A DNA stretch of 64,000 nucleotides, taken from assembly GCF_016859285.1 (NCBI RefSeq), contig NC_053401.1, positions 12,479,661 through 12,543,660 on the forward strand, given 5' to 3'. Within the stretch, counting starts at the first letter, position 1. Each line of letters starts with the position of its first letter. This document shows, piece by piece, positions 35,271 to 45,640 of the stretch. The translations under genes and the position numbers were made by a program. This DNA comes from Xiphias gladius. Its lineage: Eukaryota > Chordata > Actinopteri > Istiophoriformes > Xiphiidae. Below the pieces are notes generated by a model. The model had not been told where the DNA came from. It did no database searches and worked only from the letters and a program-made list of their open reading frames with translations.

Positions 35271-36681
35271 GTCACTGTTTACAGCTTGTTGTGCTGCCAA
35301 CAAGTGACAAAAAAAATGAATTCACGAAAGGTTGTGATATGTAGCAATATTCTTGATTCTTTAATTCTTTAAAAGTTCATCTAAATACCTTAAAATTTAA
35401 GCTATGTGAAATGTTCTGTCTTCTTATACTGACTTGCATGTTTAGCCCATCAACTACAGATCTACAAAGACATTACCGCTGACTATTTTCGGGGGGAAAA
35501 AAAGCCAACATTTGTATTTTTTAGATTGATTTCCTGCTTGGAGAGGATGCTTGACAAAGTGTCTCTGATCAAACACTTGCTTCAGTAAATTGATATTACA
35601 TCAGATTGGAAGGTACATATTCTCCTGTACCTCCAACAAGCCTTTATTTGGTGAGCAGTGATCTTTATATAGTAAATCGATTTCTTTCCTCTGGGACAGC
35701 CAGTAGTTGCCATTCTTGTCTGTAAATGAATGAGCAGAAACTGGAACTTTCTTGAGGTAGGAAATCAATTAATGGCGAAAGTCTTAAACTTTTTTTCATA
35801 TCGTTTTATTTTTCAATGGTTGTAGGGTACTGTTGTCTGTTCATTAAAGTTCTTCTGGGTACCTGACACCTTAGCACTCAGCTGCTAAAAAAGAGAAGAA
35901 AAAAAATCATATTTACATAATTATTTCTTACAACATCAGCAGTTTATTCTGGGTTTGATTTCCTACTAGCTCGTGAATGCTTTTCTGTGTACTCTGCACT
36001 GTATACCACGTGGTGATAACATTACATTGGCAAAAATGATGCATAAATATTCACTTTGGCAAATTATCTCAAGCAAATTTTGAGTCTCTGCAAAAACAAA
36101 GAAACGATGCAAGGATGAATTGATTACCCTTTAAAGCATTATACAACTGTATACGCTCAGATGCATGATTGTCAAGCATCCACCCTCAGACTCCCTCTCA
36201 GCTTCCAATATGAATAGATAATTATACTGCGTCATTCGTCTTTTTGCAGGTCTGTGATGTGTTTCAGCACATCCCACATCCCAAACAGTGTGTGAGTCAG
36301 TGTGGTCCAACACTATGCAGAAACGAGCTGCCTTTCCTCTTTTCTTTTTTTTTTAGGTGTTGATTTAGGCCCTCTTAAGTATTTAAACATCTCGAACAGT
36401 GCAACAATAGACACAGGAATATCCATTTATCATGTCCCTCATAGTACAATTCATTATGGATGGTGCACTGAACCACTGCAAAAGCAGCAAATGCTTTAAA
36501 GGGTCAGCTTTTCAGTGTTTTCAAAGAAACCAATTTCAGAAGATAATTAATCTTCAGGGAGAGATGTTTTGTGCTTTTTGGTAAAGGTGGAACTCTGTCT
36601 TCCTTGTTGTGGGAACTAATTGAGAATGGATGATGCTTGCAAAACCAGTGACTATTAAAACTGGCCTTTTCAGTTCATCTT

Positions 36682-36745
36682 AATACAAAACAAATCAAAA
36701 CATTTGATTTGTTTTGTATTGAGGTGAACAAATCAAAACATTTGA
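36682..36745. repeat. Perfect 18-bp inverted repeat with adjoining 19-bp direct repeat
   Basis: AATACAAAACAAATCAAA (36682-36699) is followed by the 3-nt loop ACA and its exact reverse complement at 36703-36720. The block AACAAATCAAAACATTTGA (36689-36707) is then repeated exactly at 36727-36745. The arrangement looks like a local duplication beside a palindrome. Confidence 0.9.
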
Positions 36746-37632
36746 GGACAGACAACCTCAGCATAGTGTCCTTGTCCAAAGGAAATGAGACACAAAACAC
36801 AACTGAGGCAACATGGAAATATATAAATGTAGATGCTGAAAACAGTTGACTCAACTGATGTTCAAAATGTATAAAAAGAAAAGTCCAACACATTGATATA
36901 ATATATTACAGAAAGAACTGCAAATTCTCTTTTTTGTGACAAACGTCATCCACACATACATTGCGCCAACACTCACACATACGCAAGAGTTTACATCTTG
37001 ATACTAAACTGAAACACGGCTTGAGATGGACATCTTTATAGAGCACCTTCCTTGCCAGGTAAACCTCAGTTTCCTGGCAGCCAGTGGCACTTTAACTCAT
37101 CTGAGGGGAACAAATGTGTCTTAAAGTCAGAAGGGAAGGGATAAATAAAAAAGTGGGATAAATGGAAGTAAACACACACATAGAGACACACACAGAAACT
37201 TAAATTACAGTAGATTTTTGCCATATAAACGAGTCTGTATATCATTAGGGTTTGTTTGGACTTATGTACCTTTTTTGTCAAAATTGTAATTATCAAAAAT
37301 AAGAAAGAAATACGCTTTTTTAAAAATATATTACAATTGTGTTCTCCAGAGAATGTTAATCTTTGGTTCAGAATGACAATGTCCGCACTGGTAATTTGAT
37401 TGTTGCAATACCTCTGTGACTGGAAAGTTCTCGTTATCACTATAATTTAGCCTAGCATAGCAGCACAGGCAGTTACCGAACAGTGGGCCGACACCGTGGT
37501 TAGCCGTAGCACTGCACCATCTGTGATTTCAGCACCCTGTATGTTACTCCATGTTGTGATTCAAATCACGGAATAATGCACATTGTGCCCCGGTTGCAGG
37601 ACTACTCCTAGCTGGGAGTTTGGACATTCAGA

Positions 37633-37700
37633 CATTCAGTCATTTGCCATCGTCACAACTTGACCCATGAAAGTTGTGAGGATGATGACAAATGAATGAA
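37633..37700. repeat. Imperfect stem-loop, arms of about 26 bases
   Basis: CATTTGCCATCGTCACAACTT (37641-37661) pairs with AAGTTGTGAGGATGATGACAAATG (37671-37694) across a 9-nt loop GACCCATGA, with two mismatches and a 3-nt bulge. Weaker pairing continues outward. Confidence 0.7.
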
Positions 37701-38739
37701 GTGTTGGATGAACACGGTGCTGACTGTACAGGAGCTTGTCTCAGCAAGAGTTGCAATTAACATGAGCGGAAAGTAAAGTCATGTTGGAATCTGTGCCAAC
37801 ATTAGCAAGCTTAGCAAACTTCAACTTTTTTTGTGTGTTGAAAGGGGGGATAAACGGCTTGTATCAACGTTCATAGGCTATAGAGAGCCAAAGTGTAACC
37901 AGAACTTCCGGGTTCTGTTCCAAAGGAAAGAAATCCTCATTAATATTTTCAGAAAGTAAAGATGAAAGAAATGCTGAATGAGAGATCCCATTGACTTACA
38001 GAAGCTGGTGGAACAGAGGGTAGACAGGATGCCTCCTAGCAACGCTGGCTATTTCCTCAAATATGTCCAGAAAGGTTTCATCCCCTTTGGAAATATGGAA
38101 TGTTACTGCACAATAGCTGCAGTATTATTACAGTTTATATTCCCTACACAAAAGTGAGAGGAATTCAAATCTCACTTTAACTGATCAAGTCTTGAAAATA
38201 CATGCTCATACCTACTGTACAGAAAGAGTCCTTTTCAGACTCCTCAGTGCACATATTTGGGGACGGGGTCTTCAGGTGCTGAGCAGTGCATTACAATGCA
38301 GGAAAGAGGAATGTCATTGTCCTGACCTGTTAGACAAACAGTCTGATTTCTGGATATTCTCTCATCCTCCCACGGATCAATTACCAACACTGCTGAGATC
38401 CAGGGCAAGTGCTTGTGCTGCTGCTGCTGCTTCTGCTGCAGCTGCTGCTGCGTGTATCTGGCAGTGATGTTACCAAAATATGAATCCGGGGGACATTTTT
38501 GATGGCTTAATACATTTAAAACATCTCTTAAGGTGGGTTTTATGTTGTTATTAAGGTTTCAAATTTGCCTTTGTTCGTGACTTACGTATAAGGAATGTTT
38601 AAACAGATAGTAGCACATCCGCCTTTTTTTTTTTTATTCATGTTCTGAACAAGAAGCTCTTTGGGGAGCTTGTAATTGCCCTGTGGTCTGCTGAAAGCAG
38701 CCACAGAGATCAGGCAGGACTCATGAAAACTTGCACGAT

Positions 38740-38765
38740 GGTGTGTGTGTGTGTGTGTGTGTGTG
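38740..38765. repeat. (GT)13 microsatellite
   Basis: Pure GT dinucleotides; a short (GA)n follows at 38798-38812. Confidence 0.93.
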
Positions 38766-39706
38766 AGACAAATTGCCAAACAGACAGCAGGAGCAGGAGA
38801 GAGAGAGAGAGAGTGTGTATGAAGAGAAAGTGAGAAGAGAGGAGCAGAGTAAATGTGTGCCTGTTCATCTCCTCAAGCGGAGCAGGCATGTACGGAGGTA
38901 CGTCAGCCTTACAAGGTCAATATTTTACTTTGGCTTGTGTGGTCTAATTAAATTACAGGCAAAGTGCCCCAAGGGAGCACACGGAGAGATATAGCCCTCC
39001 CCCCACAAAACAGCACCACCACCACAGCTCTGCAAGCCAAACCATTTGTAGCATGAGCCGAGATGTTGGCAAGTTTAGTCATCTCCAACCGGCCAATTTG
39101 AAGCTATTTCAATGTGTTTCAGGAGATTGCGGGTGCACTGGGGCAGCGCAGAGCCACCGGGTTTGACTTAGAGATATGAGTTCTGTTAGTGTGAAATTTC
39201 TTGTGTCCAAATTGAAATAGTAAAGTGGACCAGGAAAGTTCGCAAAGCTTAAGGCAGTTAATGGCTTCTACAGTATAATGTGGAAAATACTTGTCTCGTG
39301 GCTGTAATGGCCTTTTTCTTTTTTTCATGATCTGACCTTGACCAACAAGTGCGACATGCAAAAATACAGTAATAGTCTATGCATGTCAACACGTATTTGT
39401 TTTCAGAGGGAATGTCAAGCTTCAGACAAGAGCTGTTGATGAGCCTGACTGATGTAAATTAGTCTAATTTGTTTATAGCAGGGCCTGAGGGGCATTGACA
39501 TGAAGCACTGACAGCCTGTCATCCGAATCATCACTAATAAGTGGAGCGATGTTGCAAATCCACTCACTGTAGAAAAATTTGAAACCCAGGGATCAGTATG
39601 CGTTTTTATTTGATCTTTGAGAAGTAAATGAAACAACAGCCCCGATTGCGCAATTATTGCTGTGCCACAGGACAAACGCCTGCTGAAATATAATGCGAGT
39701 TTTTAA

Positions 39707-39737
39707 GAGAGAGATAGAGAGAGAGAGAGAAAGAGAA
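39707..39737. repeat. (GA)n tract upstream of smim30
   Basis: GA dinucleotides with single-base interruptions, about 150 bases before the smim30 start codon and therefore possibly within its promoter. Confidence 0.8.
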
Positions 39738-39777
39738 AACATCCAGAAGGCACAGGTTAGAATAAAGCAGGTCTGCA

Positions 39778-39820
39778 ATTGGCTGAGCGCACCAGGAAGT
39801 CCAGCCGCTCTTCCTGCCGT
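39778..39820 (+). promoter_or_regulatory. smim30: smim30 proximal promoter motifs (inverted CCAAT, ETS)
   Basis: ATTGG at 39778-39782 is an inverted CCAAT box. CCAGGAAGT at 39792-39800 and inverted TTCCTG at 39811-39816 are ETS-type sites. The composition turns GC-rich from here to 40190, consistent with a housekeeping-type promoter just ahead of the start codon. No TATA box is evident. Confidence 0.4.
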
Positions 39821-39887
39821 CATCTGATTTTTGGCGCAGGCGCTCCAGCTTCCCCGAGAGTCAGCAGGAACAGCGGCAAATCTCAAC

Positions 39888-40076
39888 ATGGCCCCCAAAC
39901 TTGAACTTCCGAACGCCGCGGCGAGCGTCTGGCTGATCCTTCTCTCTCTCGTCCCCCCGGCGGAGGCCTACGATGCGGGCGACGCCTTAGCCCTGCTCCT
40001 GGGAGCCATCCTGACCGTAGTGGGCTTCTGCGCCTGCCTCGGCTGGTACGCACGCAAGCGGGACGGACAGCTGTGA
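39888..40076 (+). CDS. smim30: Small integral membrane protein 30 (62-residue microprotein)
   Basis: The protein starts MAPKLELPNA at ATG 39888 (CAACATGG, purine at -3 and G at +4) and ends with TGA at 40074-40076. A hydrophobic signal-type segment spans residues about 11-26 with a small-residue cleavage context PAEA|YDAG after residue 27. A single membrane span follows at about 31-53, and basic ARKR at 55-58 sets the cytoplasmic side. The block AGDALALLLG..LTVVGFCACLGWYARKRDGQ matches human SMIM30 (59 residues) closely, while the signal region diverges. The human locus was first catalogued as non-coding LINC00998. Reported roles of the human peptide involve membrane signalling and calcium handling, and I cannot infer more here. 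It sits between ppp1r3a and gpr85, as I recall for mammals. An in-frame upstream extension lacks an ATG. Confidence 0.9.
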   Translation: MAPKLELPNAAASVWLILLSLVPPAEAYDAGDALALLLGAILTVVGFCACLGWYARKRDGQL

Positions 40077-40536
40077 TGAGAGAGGCTTCCCCGGATCGTG
40101 CGCCCGTTCGGTCCCGCTTCCGTCCACCGCATTAATACCTCCCCTGCGTGGTCTCCCCGCGGTCCTTCTGGCACTGGGCTGGTGTCGAAGCGACTGATTA
40201 AGAAAACGTGCCTTAATGGAATTAATGCGTCAGGCTCAACGGGGAAACCACGTGAACTCTTTTGGAGAAGCTGGAGGGAAACATTCAGGAAGTTCAAAAG
40301 CAGGAACTGCTGTTTGTTGCACTAGTCAAATTAAGGACCAAACACTCTTGCCTTCTGTATGAAAAGACTGCTGCAGTCACTGTATATTCTCCTGCGGATG
40401 CTCGCATTGCATATTGCGCATATTTCCCATGCTTGAAGTGATCAATGTGATGTCCTGATGTATGTTTGCAATGTGCAACACAGCATCACAAGTGGAGCTG
40501 CTGTGGCAATCTGTGCTAATGACTCGCTTTGCTGGG

Positions 40537-40542
40537 AATAAA
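40537..40542 (+). terminator. smim30: smim30 polyadenylation signal
   Basis: AATAAA lies 461 bases after the stop codon, the first good signal downstream of the CDS. Confidence 0.55.
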
Positions 40543-40932
40543 ATGGTTTATCCGATGCTCTGCACAACCCACGGTCATGACATTTGAATGATTATGCTGT
40601 GTAATCCCGTGTCCTGCTCGTCTTTCATTTAGAAGCTGTAGAAAGAATGCTCTCATGCCCAGATGTGGCACACCTCGCCAGTTTAGGACGCTCACAACCA
40701 TATGCGATGTGCTCTGTTACAAGTTCAGTCCCCGCATTCAGAATCCTACATGATTTACAAAAATACAGCAGTATTATCAGCAAAATGTGGTTAAAGTATC
40801 ACAAATAGAAGCAGGACGTTTTCTGTCTGCGGACGAAAACGTCCCTGCTGTGACTTGATGTATCGTATGTGCGACATTGTTAATCCTGCAGTTGCTGGTG
40901 GAGATGGAGATGATTTTAACTGCTTTATAGTC

Positions 40933-41265
40933 CAGTGGTTCCCAATTACTGGGTTGGGTCCCTTCCAAAGGGTCACAAGATAAATCTGAGGGGTTGTGAG
41001 ATGATAAATGCTGTAAAAAAAAAAAAGAAAAAAAAAGAACGAAGAAACGTAGTTGTGCTACACAAAACCAAAATAATTTCCGGACTTTTCTCTAGTTTTT
41101 TTCTTTTTTGTGAAATAGTGGATAATTTGACTTTTTTGCACCTCACACAGTGATTTCAAAAAAAAAAAAAAAAAAAGACAGCTGAGAAGTTTAGAGGGGA
41201 AATGTCTCTTTGGTGGAAATGCTAATGATAAGCAAACATCTGAAACTTGAGATTGGGACCCACTG
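40933..41265. mobile_element. hAT-like non-autonomous element (CAGTGGTTCCCAA ends), copy 2
   Basis: It begins CAGTGGTTCCCAATTACTGG and ends GATTGGGACCCACTG, an imperfect inverted repeat of the same terminal type as the element at 9414. Near the left end is GGGTCACAAGATAAATCTGAGGGGTTGTGAG, the same kind of GTCAC/GTGAC wording. A run of 19 A at 41158-41176 lies inside. No clear 8-bp duplication is seen. It has no coding capacity. Confidence 0.6.
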
Positions 41266-42716
41266 GTTTGATCTTTTAACAATGTATCGCGATTTCTCTT
41301 TTTCTTATGGAAAATCTGAGTCTGCAAAGTAACAAGTAAGTCCAGCTGTCGTATACATGTGGTTGAGTGAGAAGTGCAGTGTTTACCTCTGAAGTGTAGT
41401 CGAGTGGAAGTAAGTGGCATTAAATGGAAATACTCAAGTAAAGCCCAAACATCTCAAGTTGGTAATTAATTCCAGTACTCTAGTAAATGTACTGACTAAC
41501 TTTCCACTATTGGAGCAAATATAATTAACTTCAGACTTTTATTTTTTTTAATCGGAATTATTATTTTTTAAATTTTTTTAATGCAGTCCTCATTTGTATA
41601 GTAAACAACAAGTGTTCAACTTCATTACCATGCATAAATGATGATTAAAAATCATTATTAAACCTTGGGATGAGGCTGCATAAAATATTTACAGGGTCTG
41701 TGCCTAAATGAGTGACTGATCTTTAACAAAAATTGGAACATGCACAAAATTACCTTTGCCTTAATTTAGCTTTGCCCGGAGGGCAGTGCAGTTTGAATAA
41801 AAGAGTTTCCTTTGGAGTCAAATGAATCCTTCAGCTTCTACTGTATCCTTTGCTAATAATCATTTATGATCAGTGGATGGATCGCCGTGTGTGGTATTTG
41901 GTGAGCTGTAATTGAAAAGGAGCTGACTGGGCATCTAAGCATCATTGCCTTTTTAATCGTAAAAAAAACTGGGAACCTGCACAGTTCACATTGTTCAGTA
42001 CTACGTGAAGGTTACATCAGGTGCCCGTAGTAACACATTCCCTACATGTGTGATTATAATGAATTCATGTTTCAGGACCCAGGTAGATACAAAGCCACCC
42101 TCTCACTGCTGTGTTTTGGATGCGTGTGCAGCAGTTACGCGTGTGTGTGTGTGTGCACTTGTGTACATGTGGCCGATTGAATCGTTGTTCACTTGTTACA
42201 CTGCTCATGACATCACAGCTCTCCATACATGGTTGAGAAATCAAATCATATGAATTTATCATGCTGCCCCCGGCAGAATGAACAACAGCGCGCAAAGTGC
42301 TTGTCAATTATGCATATACAGTACGGGGGAAGTCATTCTAGCTTGAGGTGAGCTAGGCTGCCTGATTTAACCCCTCACTTTGTACTTAATGGTTGACATT
42401 TCTGGGGAGTTAAACATGTATGAGCACTACGAAAGCCAGACAGCTTTTGCACACAAGCAGGATAAACCAATGCTATAGAATAAATCTGATAAGGACACTG
42501 TTTGCAAAGGGATGAAACAATGTAATAAAAAAAGATTTGAACAGCCTAGACTGCACCACATTTAGCTTTTATATGATTTGTCTGTTGTTTGATAGGGTTT
42601 TAATCACACATGTATATATGTGATTAAAAAGAAATAGGTCTGAAACAGTGTAAAACAGTCAGGGGGATGATAAAGTTGTCCTTCTATCTACATTGTAACT
42701 GTCAAGCTGACAGTCA
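41266..42716. other. Gene-free interval upstream of gpr85
   Basis: No supported gene. It is AT-rich, with an 11-bp-arm inverted repeat at 42598-42629 (TTTTAATCACA / TGTGATTAAAA, 10-base spacer). Confidence 0.5.
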
Positions 42717-43055
42717 TATAAAAGTCACCCGTTGCACGGCACGTTACCAGAGGATATGGCGAGTACTGCTGTAACGCGTTACTGGCCAGCAGCGGCATCG
42801 CTGAACAGATGTTACCATGAGAGAGACCGAGCTCCCGCTGCTGCTGCTGCTGCTGCAACAAGAGGCGAGACGCGTCTTGGATCACAAATAGGGATGCAGG
42901 GCGCATGCGCACTAGGCTCCGTTGACTGTAGGGTATTCGCCGTGGAGGCAAAAGAAGGGGGCAGACAAAACACCAGGCTTTTTAAAACTGCAAAAAACCC
43001 GACCTGTGCAATGTGAATAACTTTCAGGAGGGACACGAAATAGGATTATCAACAG
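42717..43055 (+). promoter_or_regulatory. gpr85: Candidate gpr85 promoter and first non-coding exon
   Basis: TATAAAAG at 42717-42724 is a good TATA match. It is followed by a GC-richer stretch with (CTG)6 at 42838-42855, a perfect NRF-1-type palindrome GCGCATGCGC at 42901-42910, and a splice donor AACAG|GTAGGA at 43055/43056. A second, stronger donor CGC|GTAAGT lies at 43388/43389. Mammalian gpr85 has non-coding 5' exons ahead of a single coding exon, so one or both donors probably join to the acceptor near 44342-44355. Exact transcription start and exon choice cannot be read from sequence alone. Confidence 0.45.
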
Positions 43056-44355
43056 GTAGGATTTTGATTGATCTTGTGATCGGCTCTCCCTCCCTCCCTC
43101 CCTCCCTCCCTCTCTCGCTCTCGCTCTCTCTCTTGCTTGGTCTCTTTTTTTTTTTTTTTTTTTTGGCCTTGTCTTGTGTGGTGGCTGCGATTCTGGGCAA
43201 TCCATAGCGGGGACTTGGGAATTATATTAGTCTTCTGGACGTGCGGATCCGCTACGCTGTTATGCTTTATCCGGCCAACTGGGATGCAAGGACCATGATT
43301 TTATCCTGCTGTGTTTTGTTACTGAAATCTATCGGATTCAAACGCGCGTAAAATACTCGTCTGGCAATCAGAGGACGCATTTCAACGCGTAAGTAGACAC
43401 AGCCGCCAATATAAATGAAATCAGATATTACCACAGCCTATATGTATCGTTCTAAACAATAAAAAAGAACAGGTACTCTATAGAACATTCCATAATATTG
43501 CTACCAAAAGGGTTGTTAATGTCACTTCTACCCATCCATTTCAATCCATCCCGATTGATAATCTCACCCGCGCAATAACAAGCAAAATTGTGTCGAAATG
43601 CGGTTTAAGGAGTCAGTAATACACTGTATATTCTCTTAACTCTTTGTAATTAGTAACATAAAAGATGATCTGGAAAATGGAGGCTGGCTCAATAAACGCC
43701 CTAATGAGAACGCTGCTTATTAACATAAGACCCGTAATCCAGTTCACCTTTCATCAGACAAAAAGACGGATGCTTTATCATGTATGCACCCTCCGTCGAT
43801 TTTCCACAGTGCATAAAGGCAGTGCGAGTTTATTCAAGGCAACCGCCGCTTTAGAGAGACCTGCTCTGTTCTGTAGGGTGTAGGGTGTGATCAAGAGGAG
43901 CTTATTTTGGACTGCATTTCTCTTTATGTTTCCCAGTGCGCTGACAAAATGACCAGCAAATTGCCCGTGTTTTTGGGGTTCGGGTTGGTTATTTGGGGTC
44001 GCTTCTACTTTCCGACAGGCACGGGTAAAAGAAAAAAAGGAAAAAGAAAAAAAAAAGCGTCGTTTGTTAATGAAGACCGCACTGTGCCTTTTATGATTGT
44101 AATGGATTAATGCTTTGGTCTAATCAAGCTCCATCACTGTCTGTCTGTATTTCTGTCTGTAGGCAAAGTATTCAGGCTGAGGCACAGCTCCGCACTGTGC
44201 CACTCCAAATGTAAAAATGTGAAGAAAATAAATAAATCAATGAAAATGATTATTTATCACATTCTAGATTGTGCAAGTGCCACTGGAAACAATGCAGCTG
44301 TTGTATAGGACTGAATGCTGATGGGTGGATAATGTTTTTCAGGGATTTTTTTTAG
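43056..44355 (+). other. gpr85: Probable 5' UTR intron of gpr85
   Basis: The donors are at 43056 or 43389 and the acceptors TTTTTCAG (ends 44342) or TTTTTTTTAG (ends 44355). It includes a CCCT-rich repeat at 43086-43110, a T run at 43147-43164 and an A-rich purine tract at 44029-44058. No coding sequence is seen. Confidence 0.4.
43086..43134. repeat. (CCCT)n and (CT)n tract
   Basis: CCCT tetranucleotides run to about 43110 and grade into CTCTCGCTCTCG. Confidence 0.85.
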
Positions 44356-44360
44356 GTGTG

Positions 44361-44488
44361 ATGAGACAAAGGAACAAAGGATGCCTTAGAGGAGAGGTTG
44401 CCTATATGCCTGGAAACCTCTTCAAAGCACACCGCCAAATGGATCTAACGCCTCCCCCTGCCACCTCTAGATCATGATACTTGGCTGA
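44361..44488 (+). promoter_or_regulatory. gpr85: Upstream ORFs in the gpr85 leader
   Basis: An ATG at 44361 opens a 38-codon frame (in-frame second ATG at 44406) ending in TGA at 44475-44477. A second ATG at 44474 overlaps that stop (ATGA) and opens a 4-codon frame ending at 44488. Both lie between the predicted splice acceptor and the gpr85 start at 44525, so they would be in the mature leader and could reduce initiation at the main ATG. Confidence 0.45.
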
Positions 44489-44524
44489 AGCTATTCCGTT
44501 ATCTTTATGATCCCTCCTCCATCT

Positions 44525-45640
44525 ATGGCGAACTATAGCCATGCAGGGGACCACACCATCTTGCAGAATGTCTCTCCTCTCGCCACGTTCCTCAAACTGA
44601 CCTCTCTGGGTTTCATCATTGGAGTCGGTGTGGTTGGAAACCTCCTGATCTCCATCCTGCTGGTCAAAGACAAGAGCCTGCACCGAGCGCCCTACTATTT
44701 CCTGCTGGACCTGTGTGCCTCTGATATCCTGCGCTCTGCCATCTGCTTCCCCTTTGTCTTCACCTCGGTCAAGAATGGATCTGCCTGGACCTATGGCACG
44801 CTGACCTGCAAAGTGATCGCCTTCCTGGGTGTGCTCTCCTGTTTCCACACGGCGTTCATGCTATTCTGTGTCAGTGTCACTCGCTATCTGGCCATCGCAC
44901 ATCACCGTTTCTACACCAAGAGGCTGACCTTCTGGACCTGTCTGGCTGTCATCTGCATGGTGTGGACGTTGTCAGTGGCCATGGCATTCCCGCCGGTGCT
45001 AGACGTAGGGACGTACTCTTTCATCCGGGAGGAGGACCAGTGCACATTCCAGCACCGTTCCTTCAGGGCAAATGATTCGCTGGGCTTCATGCTCCTGTTG
45101 GCTCTCATCCTCCTGGCCACACAGCTGGTTTACCTCAAGCTCATCTTTTTTGTCCACGACCGTCGAAAGATGAAGCCTGTACAGTTCGTGCCTGCTGTCA
45201 GCCAGAACTGGACCTTCCACGGGCCAGGTGCCAGTGGGCAGGCGGCAGCCAACTGGCTGGCTGGATTTGGTCGAGGCCCCACCCCACCTACTTTGCTGGG
45301 CATCCGGCAGAATAGCAACGCAGCGGGCCGCAGGCGTCTACTGGTATTGGATGAATTCAAAACGGAGAAGAGGATTAGTAGGATGTTCTACATCATGACG
45401 TTTTTCTTCCTGGCACTGTGGGGGCCCTATCTGGTTGCCTGCTACTGGCGGGTGTTTGCAAGGGGCCCCGTAGTCCCTGGGGGCTACCTGACGGCAGCCG
45501 TGTGGATGAGCTTTGCCCAGGCTGGGGTCAATCCTTTCATCTGCATCTTCTCCAACAGGGAGCTTCGGCGCTGCTTCAGCACCACACTCCTCTACTGCAG
45601 AAAATCCAGGTTACCAAGGGAACCCTACTGCGTTATATGA
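44525..45640 (+). CDS. gpr85: G protein-coupled receptor 85 (SREB2)
   Basis: This is an orphan class A receptor of the SREB family, mainly neuronal in vertebrates, with no established ligand. The intronless CDS gives 371 residues (human 370) nearly identical to the mammalian protein. N-glycosylation sequons are at N3 and N15. Membrane spans lie at about 26-47, 58-80, 96-118, 137-157, 184-209, 286-308 and 318-341. C95 and C173 are the likely disulfide. The DRY position reads TRY (119-121), as in SREB receptors, and TM7 carries NPFIC instead of NPxxY. The third loop includes GPGASGQAAANWLAGFGRGP. The C-terminus ends REPYCVI. I chose the ATG at 44525 (MANYSH..) because it matches the conserved start; an in-frame ATG at 44507 would add six residues (MIPPPS) in a weak context. 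Confidence 0.97.
   Translation: MANYSHAGDHTILQNVSPLATFLKLTSLGFIIGVGVVGNLLISILLVKDKSLHRAPYYFLLDLCASDILRSAICFPFVFTSVKNGSAWTYGTLTCKVIAFLGVLSCFHTAFMLFCVSVTRYLAIAHHRFYTKRLTFWTCLAVICMVWTLSVAMAFPPVLDVGTYSFIREEDQCTFQHRSFRANDSLGFMLLLALILLATQLVYLKLIFFVHDRRKMKPVQFVPAVSQNWTFHGPGASGQAAANWLAGFGRGPTPPTLLGIRQNSNAAGRRRLLVLDEFKTEKRISRMFYIMTFFFLALWGPYLVACYWRVFARGPVVPGGYLTAAVWMSFAQAGVNPFICIFSNRELRRCFSTTLLYCRKSRLPREPYCVI

Larger units (their letters stand above)
35271..38739. other. Gene-free interval with hairpins
   Basis: No supported gene. It holds an 18-bp perfect stem-loop at 36682-36720, a long imperfect stem-loop at about 37633-37700 and a CTG-rich tract at 38417-38451 (with one TTC and one CAG interruption). 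Confidence 0.5.

Noticed and set aside
37066..37440. 124-codon minus-strand open frame
   Set aside because: AT-rich, with a hydrophobic and low-complexity product and no recognisable motif; most likely chance.
39831..39887. In-frame 19-codon extension upstream of smim30
   Set aside because: It would start at TTG, not ATG; the ATG at 39888 has a good context and matches the family length.
44402..45360. Minus-strand open frames of 69-148 codons under gpr85
   Set aside because: They are antisense shadows of a highly constrained GPCR CDS; the peptides match nothing I know.
45571..45591. RE1/REST-like half site TTCAGCACC inside the gpr85 CDS
   Set aside because: The second half of the RE1 element is absent; it is explained by coding sequence.
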